From positions 1-44,828 of the forward strand of contig CAIWMA010000486.1 of NCBI GenBank assembly GCA_903913645.1: a stretch of DNA of 44,828 nt. The letters run 5' to 3'. The notes beneath the pieces were generated by a model, which searched no databases, was not told where the DNA came from, and saw only the letters and a list, made by a program, of their open reading frames with translations. The DNA is from an uncultured Bacteroidales bacterium (GTDB lineage: Bacteria > Bacteroidota > Bacteroidia > Bacteroidales > UBA4417). Shown here piece after piece: positions 1 through 8,060 of the stretch. The translations under genes and the position numbers were made by a program. Positions within the stretch are counted from its first letter, which is position 1. Each line of letters starts with the position of its first letter.

Positions 1-1032
1 AGAGAAGATTACAATACCTGCAATGAAAACCCAGGCATACGTGGAAATTGATAGTATTGCCATACCTATGGTTCCCATGGCAATACCCGCAATCATAGTT
101 GGCAAAGCAGGGATTTTCCTCACAATTTTGGAAACGGCCAATTGCAGCAGAATAATGCATGCCGCGTTGATTACAGTAACATGTTCGGAATCAAATTTCC
201 AGGAAGGATTCTGCATGAAAATACCCAGAAAAGAATTAACCACTTTATTAACCGGGGTCATATCGATATAATCTTTCAGATACCAAAGCACGGTATCGAA
301 CATCTGGAAATACAATATCCAGAAACCAGAATAGATTACGATCATCAGCACAAACCGAAAATCTTTCAGCACCAGGAATATACCTTTAAAAACTTCAATT
401 AAAGGTTGTGTGCTTTTTGGTTTTGGTGGTTCGCGGTATACAAAAATATTTAACAGCAACATTGAACCTGTTCCAACAGCAGCCATTACAAAAATATAGC
501 TCCAGCCAATACTTTTAAGGTACGGAACAAAAATCAAAGGAAAGATGAAAGCTCCCAGGTTGATGCTCCAGTAGTAAATCCCAAAGCCAAGTGACGAAGT
601 GTTTTCGTCGGTAACCCTCGAAATAGTCCCTGCAATAACGGGTTTAAAGAAACCTGCTCCTATTGCCATCAATATAAGGCTCAGGAAAACCATTCCATAG
701 GCTGTGGAGAGACTTGTAAAAAAGTATCCCGTGCTCATTACTGCAAAAGCCATCATGAGTGTGCGCCGGTATCCAAACCTGTCGGCTAATGCACCTGCAA
801 GAATTGGCAGAAAATACAATAAAGGCGTGATTGTACTTTTAATTACCCCAACACTTTCTTTCGAAAAACCCAATCCTCCTTCAGGTACACTCAGAACCAG
901 GTAAACCGAAAGTACAGACATTACTCCATAATACGATCCACGTTCGAAAAACTCCATGGTTATTACAGTCCAGAAACTGCGTGGAAAGGATTTCATGCCA
1001 GGTTTTTCAATTGAGATCGGAGGGTTCTTCAT
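1..1032 (-). CDS. POT/peptide-type MFS transporter, C-terminus cut off by window edge
   Basis: The reverse strand is open from an ATG at 1032 to base 1, giving 344 codons with no stop; the gene continues beyond the window. Translation starts MKNPPISIEKPGMKSFPRSF and soon shows MEFFERGSYYG, which matches the ExxERxxYYG signature of TM1 in proton-dependent oligopeptide transporters (POT/PTR, MFS superfamily). It is followed by GALADRFGYRRT, the MFS loop 2-3 motif, and many hydrophobic helices. By family, it would import di/tripeptides or related solutes with protons across the inner membrane; the real substrate cannot be read from sequence. An internal Met at codon 13 is an alternative start. 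It is divergent from the esterase gene at 1293, with 260 bp between them. Confidence 0.85.
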   Translation of the reverse strand, partial: MKNPPISIEKPGMKSFPRSFWTVITMEFFERGSYYGVMSVLSVYLVLSVPEGGLGFSKESVGVIKSTITPLLYFLPILAGALADRFGYRRTLMMAFAVMSTGYFFTSLSTAYGMVFLSLILMAIGAGFFKPVIAGTISRVTDENTSSLGFGIYYWSINLGAFIFPLIFVPYLKSIGWSYIFVMAAVGTGSMLLLNIFVYREPPKPKSTQPLIEVFKGIFLVLKDFRFVLMIVIYSGFWILYFQMFDTVLWYLKDYIDMTPVNKVVNSFLGIFMQNPSWKFDSEHVTVINAACIILLQLAVSKIVRKIPALPTMIAGIAMGTIGMAILSISTYAWVFIAGIVIFS

Positions 1033-1207
1033 AAAGGATTTTGTGTTTCCATTTTGTGAAGTGCAAAAGAAAGAAAAATAGTGATGCTTACTACACCCTC
1101 TATTCAGAACCCTGAATTAGTTTGATGAAAAACTTTGTTTAATAGCAAGTTTCATTTTCCAGAAGCATGAATGAGCCTGAAAATCCGGTTAAATATATTC
1201 TGATTCA

Positions 1208-1242
1208 TTTGATACAAAATAAAATTTGTATTTATAGATTTG
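1208..1242 (+). promoter_or_regulatory. Predicted Bacteroidota sigma-A-type promoter for the secreted esterase
   Basis: TAGATTTG at 1235-1242 matches the Bacteroidota -7 consensus TAnnTTTG. A TTTG lies upstream at 1208-1211, 23 bp away, a little longer than the usual 19-21 bp. The predicted start of transcription is near 1249, leaving about a 44-nt leader to the ATG at 1293. Confidence 0.45.
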
Positions 1243-1292
1243 GTAAACTTGCATCTTAAAACCCAACAGGTAAAAACCATTTTTCTGAACCT

Positions 1293-2693
1293 ATGAAAAA
1301 CTATACCTTATTAATTATCATATTCTTAAGCATGTCAGCATTAAGAATAACCGCCCAGGTAACATTTGTTGTGCAATCGCTACCCACTTACACTCCTTCT
1401 CAGGATAAGCTTTATATAGCCGGCGACTTTACTGGATGGCAACCGGGCGTAGCTCAATATATAATGCAAAAGAACGTGGATGGGAAATGGAGTATCACTT
1501 TGGCTGCTCAGGCTGCCGGTACCGTAATAAATTTCAAGTTCACAAGGGGAACATGGGCAACAGTTGAAAAAGGTCCTTCCGGCGAGGAAATTGGCAACCG
1601 GACTTTTACCTTTGGAAGCAGCAATTCGGTTAATGTCACTATTTCGAACTGGGCCGATGCGGGAGGTGGAAGCAATTCAACCGCTGCAACCAATGTAAAA
1701 ATAATGAGTACTGATTTTGCAATGCCTCAGCTAAACCGGACACGAAAGATATGGATTTATTTCCCTCCCGATTATGAAACTTCCGGATTAAATTACCCTG
1801 TGCTTTATATGCACGACGGGCAAAATCTGTTTGACGCTACAACTGCATTTGCGGGAGAATGGGAGGTGGATGAAACGTTAAACAATCTGGCTGCACAGGG
1901 AAAACGCGTTCCTATTGTAGTTGGAATTGATAATGGACCTGAACGCATAGCTGAATATACTCCATGGACAAATCCGGATTATGGCGGCGGTGATGGTGAT
2001 AAGTATATGCAGTTTATTGTCGAAACACTCAAACCCTATATCGACCAGCATTACCGCACCCTTGCCGACAGGGATAATACAGGAATGATGGGAAGTTCAT
2101 TGGGTGGATTGATTTCTCAATATGGTTCGATCAAATACCAGGAAACTTTCAGTAAAGCCGGACTATTCTCTCCTTCCTATTGGTTTTCGGATGCTATATG
2201 GCCCTTCACTCACGATACCGGCAAACAAAAGGAAATGAGGTTTTACCAGCTATGTGGCACCAACGAAGGTGGAAATACAGTAGCAGATATGCAGCGCATG
2301 AATGACACACTCGTTAAGATTGGTTTCGGTCAGGAAAAAATCTTTAATAAAGTTGTAGCAGGCGGCCAGCATAACGAAAAGCTCTGGCGAGAAGCCTTTG
2401 GAGAAGCATACCTGTGGCTTTTTGATTCATATATCACTTCAACAAATAAACCTGTTGTAAGTACGGGCATTCGATGTTTCCCAAATCCGGTAAGCGAATT
2501 ACTGACTTTTCGGACGGAGATGAAAGGTGATTTTGATACAATTTATATTACAGATGTGAAAGGTGCGCAAGTAAAAACTATTAGACATCCCAAGGATAAC
2601 AAAATTGATGTTCATGATTTATTGCCAGGCACTTATGTTATAAAATGCACCGCAGGCAGTAAGGTTCTTGAAGGAAAATTTATAAAAAAGTAG
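1293..2693 (+). CDS. Secreted esterase with N-terminal starch-binding-like domain and T9SS C-terminal sorting tail
   Basis: 466 residues. Residues 1-21 form a signal peptide (hydrophobic core, then A-Q). Residues about 24-120 resemble a CBM20/CBM48 beta-sandwich (LYIAGDFTGWQPG at 40-52). Residues about 135-380 are a putative esterase of the esterase-D/IroE-like alpha/beta-hydrolase group: LYMHDGQNLFD at 171-181, nucleophile elbow GSSLG with Ser269, and a likely catalytic His360 in AGGQHNE. The last roughly 75 residues (CFPNPVSELLTF ... GTYVIKC ... GKFIKK) are a type A T9SS sorting domain, so the enzyme is probably exported by type 9 secretion and surface-anchored or released. The substrate is not known; an acyl or carbohydrate ester is an inference. 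A strong terminator follows. Confidence 0.85.
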   Translation: MKNYTLLIIIFLSMSALRITAQVTFVVQSLPTYTPSQDKLYIAGDFTGWQPGVAQYIMQKNVDGKWSITLAAQAAGTVINFKFTRGTWATVEKGPSGEEIGNRTFTFGSSNSVNVTISNWADAGGGSNSTAATNVKIMSTDFAMPQLNRTRKIWIYFPPDYETSGLNYPVLYMHDGQNLFDATTAFAGEWEVDETLNNLAAQGKRVPIVVGIDNGPERIAEYTPWTNPDYGGGDGDKYMQFIVETLKPYIDQHYRTLADRDNTGMMGSSLGGLISQYGSIKYQETFSKAGLFSPSYWFSDAIWPFTHDTGKQKEMRFYQLCGTNEGGNTVADMQRMNDTLVKIGFGQEKIFNKVVAGGQHNEKLWREAFGEAYLWLFDSYITSTNKPVVSTGIRCFPNPVSELLTFRTEMKGDFDTIYITDVKGAQVKTIRHPKDNKIDVHDLLPGTYVIKCTAGSKVLEGKFIKK

Positions 2694-2710
2694 CGATTGT
2701 TTGTAATTAA

Positions 2711-2740
2711 AAAAGTCCCGGCCATGCGACCGGGACTTTT
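2711..2740. terminator. Bidirectional rho-independent terminator
   Basis: An 11-bp perfect stem (AAAAGTCCCGG / CCGGGACTTTT) surrounds an 8-nt loop, with an A-tract before and a T-tract after. It sits between the convergent esterase and FadL-like genes and can serve both. Confidence 0.9.
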
Positions 2741-2761
2741 CAGTTTCTGAACCGTAAAATA

Positions 2762-4483
2762 CTATTTACCAAGGCGGATATCAAGTCCGACTGCTAAAAG
2801 CCAGGTTGTTTTTGCATAATTCTCTGTCACAGGAATACTAATGGTTCCAAGGGTATGATTATATGTTTTATCCCCTTTATTATAGAATGTTTTCAAACCA
2901 CCAATGTTTATTCCAATAGCAGGTGTAATTTTATACTGACAGCCAATTGCCCCGGTATTTGATGAGAGGCTGTAGCTCAGGTCTGATTGATAATCCTTTG
3001 AAACACCTGTTTGCGAGGTAAGAAACCCAGCACTCACCAGGAACTTTTCGGTAAAATTATATTCTAGTCCTAAAGCAAGTTCATAGTAGTTTTTATCAAT
3101 TATTGCACTGTTTGGAATAGCAACGCCAGTTGCATCTTTCTTTCCATAATCAGCATTTTTATCGAAATAATAATTGTATCCAAGTGTGGCATTTAATTTT
3201 GATGTTACAGGATAGGAAGCGCCGATTGATAACATTGCAGGCATGTCACTTCTTGTTTTTGCACCGTCAGGAAATGAACCTGTACCATCAACTTTAGTTT
3301 CGTTGGTAAGTTCAAGCTTTGTAATAAACTCGTATTTGATGGCAACAGTCAGTTTCTCTGCAATGGTAAGGTTAGCACCTATAATAGGGGTGTATCCTGT
3401 ACCTTTCTGAACAGCATCGACTTCTTTATCGCCTGTACCGGCAGCCAGAACACCCATTTGCTGGGCTCCGCCTGCTAATTGCGCTGATCCGGCTGTTGCA
3501 TTACCGGCAACAGTTGTATATACAACCTGGGCGGTTGCAATTGGAGTACTTTTCGATTGACCGGCAGCTACCAATGCACCTTCAAGTTGAGCCTGTTGTA
3601 AAGCTGTTATTGCTCCGAGAGCCTGGGCCTGTGCCAAAGTATATGATCCCAAACCTGCTGCTGCCAGGTTTCCGGCGGCTGTTGCAGCACCTGTATATTG
3701 TGTGGCAATACCGGTGTAAACGTTAGCACCGTCTGAAAAATATTTATTCATTTGTGAACCAAATGCATCGGCTCTCATAAAAGCTCCGGCAAATGTAGGT
3801 GCTGTTAAACCTGGAACAGTAGGGGCTGTGTAATGCGGATCAACCATTATATTCAGTATAGATCCTTTATATGTATTCTTTGCAGTTACAGTGCGGATAC
3901 CGGCAAAAAGCGATACGGATGGGTTTACTTCGTATGAAACCCCGAACTGGTATCCAAAAAAGACTGAAGTACCTTCAAAATTTATATCAGCTTTATAATC
4001 AGTGACTCCAAAACCAGGGTCAGTTGCACTTTTTGGTCCTAGTTTAGGTTTTAAATCCGAAACAGGTATTTCGAACGAAGGTAACCCGGTATCATAAGTG
4101 GCACCGCCACCTCCGCCAACCGGATTAAACCCAAAAGAAAAAGCTAATTTATCAATTTTGTAAACTGCATAAATACCTGGAAAAACGGGAGCTTTAACAA
4201 TTCCTGTAAATTTGGCGTTAGGGGTATCATGTAAATATTTATAATCATTAATAACATCCTTAGTTTGAAAAATAGATTGATTGTTTAATGAAAGGTGAAA
4301 GCCGTTTTTCAACTTTGTAAGTCCGGCTGGGTTGTAATAAACCGCATCAATTCCCAAAGAAGCATTCCGGGCAAGCATACGTGCATAAGCAGCACTCTGA
4401 TTGGAGTTAGTCATGATTCCACCAGCCATCAGGCCTGAGCTGAGTAACGCTGCTGAAAGAGCAAGAAAAAATTGTCTTTTCAT
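2762..4483 (-). CDS. FadL/OmpP1-family outer-membrane protein with Ala-rich insertion
   Basis: The frame is open back to 4624, but the start chosen is the ATG at 4483, because MKRQFFLALSAALLSSGLMA is a clean signal peptide; this gives 573 residues. The mature N-terminus shows the FadL/OmpP1 (Toluene_X) pattern: SAAYARMLARNASLGIDAV followed by YYNPAGLTKL, i.e. the N-terminal hatch with the NPAG motif. The C-terminal half is a series of amphipathic beta strands (for example LNATLGYNYYFDKN, YYELALGLEYNFTEKFLVSA). By family it would be a monomeric outer-membrane channel for long-chain fatty acids or other hydrophobic compounds. Longer than usual because of an Ala/Gln/Gly-rich stretch in the middle (see findings). 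Shares a terminator with the convergent esterase. Confidence 0.85.
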   Translation of the reverse strand: MKRQFFLALSAALLSSGLMAGGIMTNSNQSAAYARMLARNASLGIDAVYYNPAGLTKLKNGFHLSLNNQSIFQTKDVINDYKYLHDTPNAKFTGIVKAPVFPGIYAVYKIDKLAFSFGFNPVGGGGGATYDTGLPSFEIPVSDLKPKLGPKSATDPGFGVTDYKADINFEGTSVFFGYQFGVSYEVNPSVSLFAGIRTVTAKNTYKGSILNIMVDPHYTAPTVPGLTAPTFAGAFMRADAFGSQMNKYFSDGANVYTGIATQYTGAATAAGNLAAAGLGSYTLAQAQALGAITALQQAQLEGALVAAGQSKSTPIATAQVVYTTVAGNATAGSAQLAGGAQQMGVLAAGTGDKEVDAVQKGTGYTPIIGANLTIAEKLTVAIKYEFITKLELTNETKVDGTGSFPDGAKTRSDMPAMLSIGASYPVTSKLNATLGYNYYFDKNADYGKKDATGVAIPNSAIIDKNYYELALGLEYNFTEKFLVSAGFLTSQTGVSKDYQSDLSYSLSSNTGAIGCQYKITPAIGINIGGLKTFYNKGDKTYNHTLGTISIPVTENYAKTTWLLAVGLDIRLGK

Positions 4484-4512
4484 TTTGTAAGTTTTGGTTA
4501 ATGATTTAATTC

Positions 4513-4537
4513 TTTTGGCTGTTTGAAGCAGCCAAAA
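4513..4537 (-). promoter_or_regulatory. Stem-loop in the 5' leader of the FadL-like gene
   Basis: A 9-bp perfect inverted repeat (TTTTGGCTG / CAGCCAAAA) with a 7-nt loop ends 29 nt upstream of the chosen ATG. No T-run follows on the reverse strand, so it does not look like a terminator. It may be an RNA regulatory hairpin or a protein operator; the role is not known. Confidence 0.4.
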
Positions 4538-4668
4538 TATGTAGTTTTTTCCATAATACCAAATAAAATTGAATGCCAAAGCGTTGCAATCACACTCCAC
4601 CCTTACGTATTCGGGAGTTTGCATATGTTTTACGAATTAACAATTAATTAACATTCTAAATTAATAGA

Positions 4669-4888
4669 TCAGATTGCACCTTCTGAAGGATCACACGAAT
4701 TTAGTTTAATTTTCTGTTGATTTAAATCCATGATTTGTTGAAAATTTTTAGCACCAATTTCACAGTTTGATACATTAAATCCGGCATCAGAGAATATTTC
4801 ACTACTTTTGCCAATAGATAAAGGGTAAATTTGTTGCTTGTATCTTCATTTTTTCTAATAAATCAACCCATTGTGTCATGGTCTTCAT
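4669..4888 (-). pseudogene. Possible frameshifted small ORF (about 73 codons in two frames)
   Basis: On the reverse strand an ATG at 4888 opens MKTMTQWVDLLEKMKIQAT and stops at a TAG (4802-4804). The +1 frame, open across the same junction, continues as IGKSSEIFSDAGFNVSNCEI and ends in DPSEGAI with a TGA at 4669-4671. Joined, they would make about 73 residues with plausible codons. No family is recognised. This could be a decayed gene, a sequence error, or chance. It occupies most of the gap between the FadL-like gene and tRNA-Glu. Confidence 0.25.
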
Positions 4889-4958
4889 CTAGGAATCAGC
4901 GCATTGAAGCCGGTTATGATAATTTTAAGTAAATAATAGATATTTTTTTTCTCCACTA

Positions 4959-4988
4959 TTGCCCGGATAAAAAAAAGTATTACCTTTG
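4959..4988 (+). promoter_or_regulatory. Predicted promoter for tRNA-Glu and rpsT
   Basis: TTG (4959-4961), a 19-bp spacer and TACCTTTG (4981-4988) form a near-perfect Bacteroidota housekeeping promoter. Transcription would begin near 4995, just before the tRNA, and could continue into rpsT. Confidence 0.7.
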
Positions 4989-5007
4989 CAGCCTCAAAAA
5001 ACGATAT

Positions 5008-5079
5008 GGTCCGTTCGTCTAGGGGTTAGGACGTCAGGTTTTCATCCTGGTAACAGGGGTTCGATTCCCCTACGGACTA
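5008..5079 (+). tRNA. tRNA-Glu (anticodon TTC)
   Basis: Cloverleaf of 72 nt: acceptor GGTCCGT / ACGGACT (first pair G-T), D arm GTCTAGGGGTTAGGAC, anticodon loop TTTTCAT with TTC at 5041-5043, T arm AGGGGTTCGATTCCCCT, discriminator A at 5079. CCA is not encoded. It reads GAA/GAG. It stands 24 bp before rpsT and probably shares its promoter. Confidence 0.97.
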
Positions 5080-5103
5080 CTAACAACATTATAAAGTTTA
5101 ACA

Positions 5104-5355
5104 ATGGCAAATCACAAGTCATCCTTAAAAAGGATAAGAGCAAACGACAAGAAAAGGCTTCGCAACCGTTATTATGCAAAAACCATGCGTAATTCAATTA
5201 AAGCTTTTCGTGAATTAGAAGACAAAACAGTTGCTTCTGAAAAGCTTCCTTCGCTTGTTTCATTAATTGATAAACTTGCCAAGAAAAGCATCATCCACAA
5301 AAACAAAGCTGCGAACTTAAAATCGAAGCTTACTAAGAAAGTGAATGCGCTGTAA
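5104..5355 (+). CDS. rpsT: 30S ribosomal protein S20
   Basis: 83 residues, a normal S20 length. The N-terminus MANHKSSLKRIRANDKKRLR and the highly basic three-helix body (RNRYYAKTMRNSIKAF, HKNKAANLKSKLTKKV) are typical. S20 binds 16S rRNA at the bottom of the 30S body and acts early in assembly. It follows tRNA-Glu by 24 bp and is closed by a terminator, so tRNA and rpsT probably form one short transcription unit. Confidence 0.97.
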   Translation: MANHKSSLKRIRANDKKRLRNRYYAKTMRNSIKAFRELEDKTVASEKLPSLVSLIDKLAKKSIIHKNKAANLKSKLTKKVNAL

Positions 5356-5372
5356 AAAAACCTTTACACAGG

Positions 5373-5400
5373 AAAGAGCCTCTGTTTTCAGGGGCTTTTT
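5373..5400 (+). terminator. Rho-independent terminator after rpsT
   Basis: AAAGAGCCTCTG / CAGGGGCTTTTT pairs (with G-T wobbles) around a TTTT loop and ends in a T-run, 17 bp after the rpsT stop. Confidence 0.8.
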
Positions 5401-5461
5401 CGTTTTATATTGTTTTGTAATTTAGCATCTTCTATTCATTCAGTTTTATAACGATTTGATA

Positions 5462-6157
5462 ATGGATAAAATATCAAAAACATCAATTAAAGGCTGGGCC
5501 GAAGATGACAAACCTCGCGAGAAACTCCTGAATAAAGGACCTGCCGCACTCAGCAATGCCGAATTGATAGCGATACTGATTGGGTCTGGCAACAATGAGG
5601 AATCCGCTGTTGCACTCTCGAAACGAATTATGAATGAAGTAAATGAAAACTTTGCCGAATTAGCCCGGCTTACTATTTCTGATCTTCAAAAATACAAAGG
5701 CATAGGCGAGGCTAAAGCTATTACAATTGCTGCTGCACTTGAACTAGGCAGAAGAAGAGGAACTTCAGTACTTAATGAAAAACCTCAGGTAAAAGACAGC
5801 AAAACAGCTTTTATCCTGTTTCAAAAAGAATTGGGTGACCTGAATTATGAAAATTTCTGCATACTGCTGCTCAACAGGGCTAACAAAGTGCTGAAAACTG
5901 TCAGGATAAGCGATGGCGGAATAACCGGAACAGTAGTCGATCAGCGAAAAGTTTTCAAAGTTGCGCTTGACAACAACGCTACTTCCATTATTTTAGGGCA
6001 CAACCATCCTTCAGGGCAACTTACTCCCAGCGATGCCGATATACAATTAACAAAAAAGATGAAAGCTGCAGGAGAAACGCTCGATTTGCCTGTTCTCGAC
6101 CATATTATTGTCGGCGATGGAAACTATTATAGCTTTGCGGATGAAGGAATAATGTAG
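5462..6157 (+). CDS. radC: RadC-family JAB/MPN+ domain protein
   Basis: 231 residues from the ATG at 5462; a TTG two codons earlier is a less likely start. An N-terminal helix-hairpin-helix part (LQKYKGIGEAKAITIAAALELG, shown here in part as YKGIGEAKAI) precedes the JAB1/MPN+ metalloprotease-like domain. The metal-site motif HNHPSG (first His about residue 180) plus S-x-x-D (PSDAD, Asp about 191) is intact, as is the upstream Glu in YENFCILLLN. RadC is historically linked to DNA repair, but its biochemical role is unsettled; many copies associate with mobile DNA. This one is full length in a housekeeping context, alone between rpsT and the epimerase. Confidence 0.93.
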   Translation: MDKISKTSIKGWAEDDKPREKLLNKGPAALSNAELIAILIGSGNNEESAVALSKRIMNEVNENFAELARLTISDLQKYKGIGEAKAITIAAALELGRRRGTSVLNEKPQVKDSKTAFILFQKELGDLNYENFCILLLNRANKVLKTVRISDGGITGTVVDQRKVFKVALDNNATSIILGHNHPSGQLTPSDADIQLTKKMKAAGETLDLPVLDHIIVGDGNYYSFADEGIM

Positions 6158-6160
6158 AAT

Positions 6161-6255
6161 GAGGGGTTAGGGATTGGGGGTTAGGATTTAGGGACGGAGA
6201 GATTAGGAGACTCAGAGACAGAGAGACTTTGAGACAGAATTAATGAGACAAGGAA
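6161..6255 (+). repeat. Purine-rich low-complexity tract with telomere-like G runs
   Basis: Directly after the radC stop, G runs at 6163-6166, 6170-6172, 6176-6180 and 6191-6193 are separated by TTA/ATT-type spacers, then come imperfect GAGAC units to about 6255. No coding frame is supported. It fills most of the gap between radC and the epimerase gene. Confidence 0.7.
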
Positions 6256-6339
6256 AACATGGAAAGATATCTTAGTCTATGAATAAAAAGATTTTTTCGA
6301 TTGATATACAGTATATTAACTAATTAGAAGAAGATTTTA

Positions 6340-7488
6340 ATGCTTAAAATTGTAACCGTTGTTGGCGCAAGGCCTCAGATCATTAAAGCTGCTGCTTTGA
6401 GCCGCGCTATCCGGAATTCATTTTCTGATCAGATTGAAGAAATTATAATACATACCGGGCAACATTACGATGCGAATATGTCGCAGGTATTTTTTGAAGA
6501 ATTAGGCATTCCAAATCCACATATAAACCTCAATATAGGTTCAGCTTCGCACGGAAAACAAACGGCGCAAATGATACAGGAAATCGAGAAAGTTTTACTT
6601 ACCGAAAAGCCCGACTTCATTGTACTTTACGGCGATACTAATTCGACCTTAGCCGGAGCCATCGCGGCAAGCAAAATTCATATTCCAATAGTGCATATAG
6701 AAGCCGGGTTACGCTCGTTCAACAAAAGCATGCCTGAGGAAATTAACCGTATAATGTGCGACCATGCCTCCACTCTACTGTTTGTGCCAACTGCAACCGG
6801 TATAAAGAACCTGGAGCGGGAAGGTTTTTCAACAACCAATAAAGCACCATATTCTTCAGATCATCAGGGAGTTTTTCATTGCGGCGATATTATGTTCGAT
6901 AACCTGGTTCACTTTTCGGAAATGGCCGGTCAGAAAACAGATATCATGCATTCTCTTCATTTACAAGAGAATGACTTTGTATTGTGCACCATTCATCGCG
7001 ATAACAATACCGATTCGCCCGAACGCCTCAACCAGATTATCAGTGCCATGTGTTACATTGAGGAAAACCTTCATTTAAAGATCGTTATTCCTTTGCATCC
7101 GCGAACTTCCAAGATCATCGAAAGCAATCTACCTGAAGATTTATACAACAGGCTAAAAAGCAATAAAAATATTCACCTGATTCCACCGGTTTCGTACCTC
7201 GAAATGATTATGCTCGAGAAAAACTCATTCCTAGTGCTTACCGATTCAGGCGGTGTGCAGAAAGAAGCCTATTTCTTTAAAAAGCCTTTGGTTGTAGCCC
7301 GTCCGGAAACAGAATGGGTCGAAATTATCGAAAACGGAGCCGGGATTATCGCCGATGCAGATGAACTGAAAATTATTGAATCCGTGAAGTATTTTTCGGA
7401 GGCGGGTGAACTTGATTTCCCGAATGTGTTTGGAAATGGTCATGCAGCTGAATTTATTTGCAGAACGATGCTGGAGCACAGGACTTAA
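6340..7488 (+). CDS. wecB: UDP-N-acetylglucosamine 2-epimerase (non-hydrolysing)
   Basis: 382 residues, the usual family length. It interconverts UDP-GlcNAc and UDP-ManNAc, feeding ManNAc-type sugars into surface polysaccharide synthesis in the cytoplasm. Visible motifs: VVGARPQIIKAA (7-18), YGDTNSTLAGA (97-107), HIEAGLRS (119-126), MPEEINR (131-137), CTIHRDNN (216-223), PLHPR (251-255), TDSGGVQKEA (301-310) and RPETEWVE (321-328), all expected for the UDP-binding GT-B-like fold. It is not inside a visible polysaccharide cluster: its neighbours are radC and a GIY-YIG-like gene, so its product may serve glycan loci elsewhere. Confidence 0.93.
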   Translation: MLKIVTVVGARPQIIKAAALSRAIRNSFSDQIEEIIIHTGQHYDANMSQVFFEELGIPNPHINLNIGSASHGKQTAQMIQEIEKVLLTEKPDFIVLYGDTNSTLAGAIAASKIHIPIVHIEAGLRSFNKSMPEEINRIMCDHASTLLFVPTATGIKNLEREGFSTTNKAPYSSDHQGVFHCGDIMFDNLVHFSEMAGQKTDIMHSLHLQENDFVLCTIHRDNNTDSPERLNQIISAMCYIEENLHLKIVIPLHPRTSKIIESNLPEDLYNRLKSNKNIHLIPPVSYLEMIMLEKNSFLVLTDSGGVQKEAYFFKKPLVVARPETEWVEIIENGAGIIADADELKIIESVKYFSEAGELDFPNVFGNGHAAEFICRTMLEHRT

Positions 7489-7537
7489 AATAGTTCCTGA
7501 TGCAATTCAAAGGCTATATGAGTTATACAAAAGCAAT

Positions 7538-7906
7538 ATGAGGACGAAGAAAGAATTGAAACAGGAATACGAGGAAATGAAGTTTAAGATGGGCGTATTC
7601 CAAATCAGGAATATGCTAAACAGCAAAGTATTCATTGGGAGTAGCCTCGATTTGAAAGCAATATGGCATGCCCAAAAATTACAGTTGGATATGGGAATGC
7701 ATCAGAACAACGATTTACAAAAAGACTGGAATTTGTATGGCCCTGAGAATTTCATTTATGAGATTCTGGAGGAAATTCAAGGATACGATGACAAACCAAT
7801 AGATTATAAAAAGGAAATCAAGGCTCTTGAATTATTAATTATTGAAGAGGTAAAACCTTTTGGGATTAAAGGATACAACCGAGAGCCTAAAAATCCTGTC
7901 CTCTGA
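7538..7906 (+). CDS. GIY-YIG-nuclease-like small protein with altered signature residues
   Basis: 122 residues from the ATG at 7538 (MRTKKELKQEYEEMKFKMG). An upstream ATG at 7406 would overlap the end of the epimerase gene and adds no recognisable sequence. GVFQIRN...KVFIGSSLDL matches the GIY-x(9-11)-YIG core, and NFIYEILEEI matches the helix that carries the catalytic Glu. However both signature tyrosines are Phe (GVF, FIG), and the Arg/His helix reads AIWHAQKLQLD. It is therefore a diverged GIY-YIG-family member whose nuclease activity is uncertain. It begins 49 bp after the epimerase stop on the same strand. Confidence 0.7.
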   Translation: MRTKKELKQEYEEMKFKMGVFQIRNMLNSKVFIGSSLDLKAIWHAQKLQLDMGMHQNNDLQKDWNLYGPENFIYEILEEIQGYDDKPIDYKKEIKALELLIIEEVKPFGIKGYNREPKNPVL

Positions 7907-8060
7907 AATTGCCTGTTACAATTTTCAACTATCAGAAATCCTTCGATTTCCTTACCTGTTTTTCCAAACATTATTTCCCTCAATTTGCATTTAACTAAAA
8001 ACATATCCATTTTCAATGGCTTTCAACGTATTCAAAAACTTAAGTTTGTTTTTAGTTTCG

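Noticed and set aside
1033-1292. Operator or riboswitch between the divergent transporter and esterase genes
   Set aside because: Only a weak 6-bp stem (ATTCAG-AACC-CTGAAT) and the esterase promoter match; insufficient for a specific call.
2762-4624. Longer 620-residue start for the FadL-like protein
   Set aside because: The extra N-terminus has no signal peptide character, while the ATG at 4483 starts a typical one.
7804-8016. 70-codon reverse ORF after the GIY-YIG-like gene
   Set aside because: It overlaps the 3' end of the GIY-YIG-like gene and has no conserved features.
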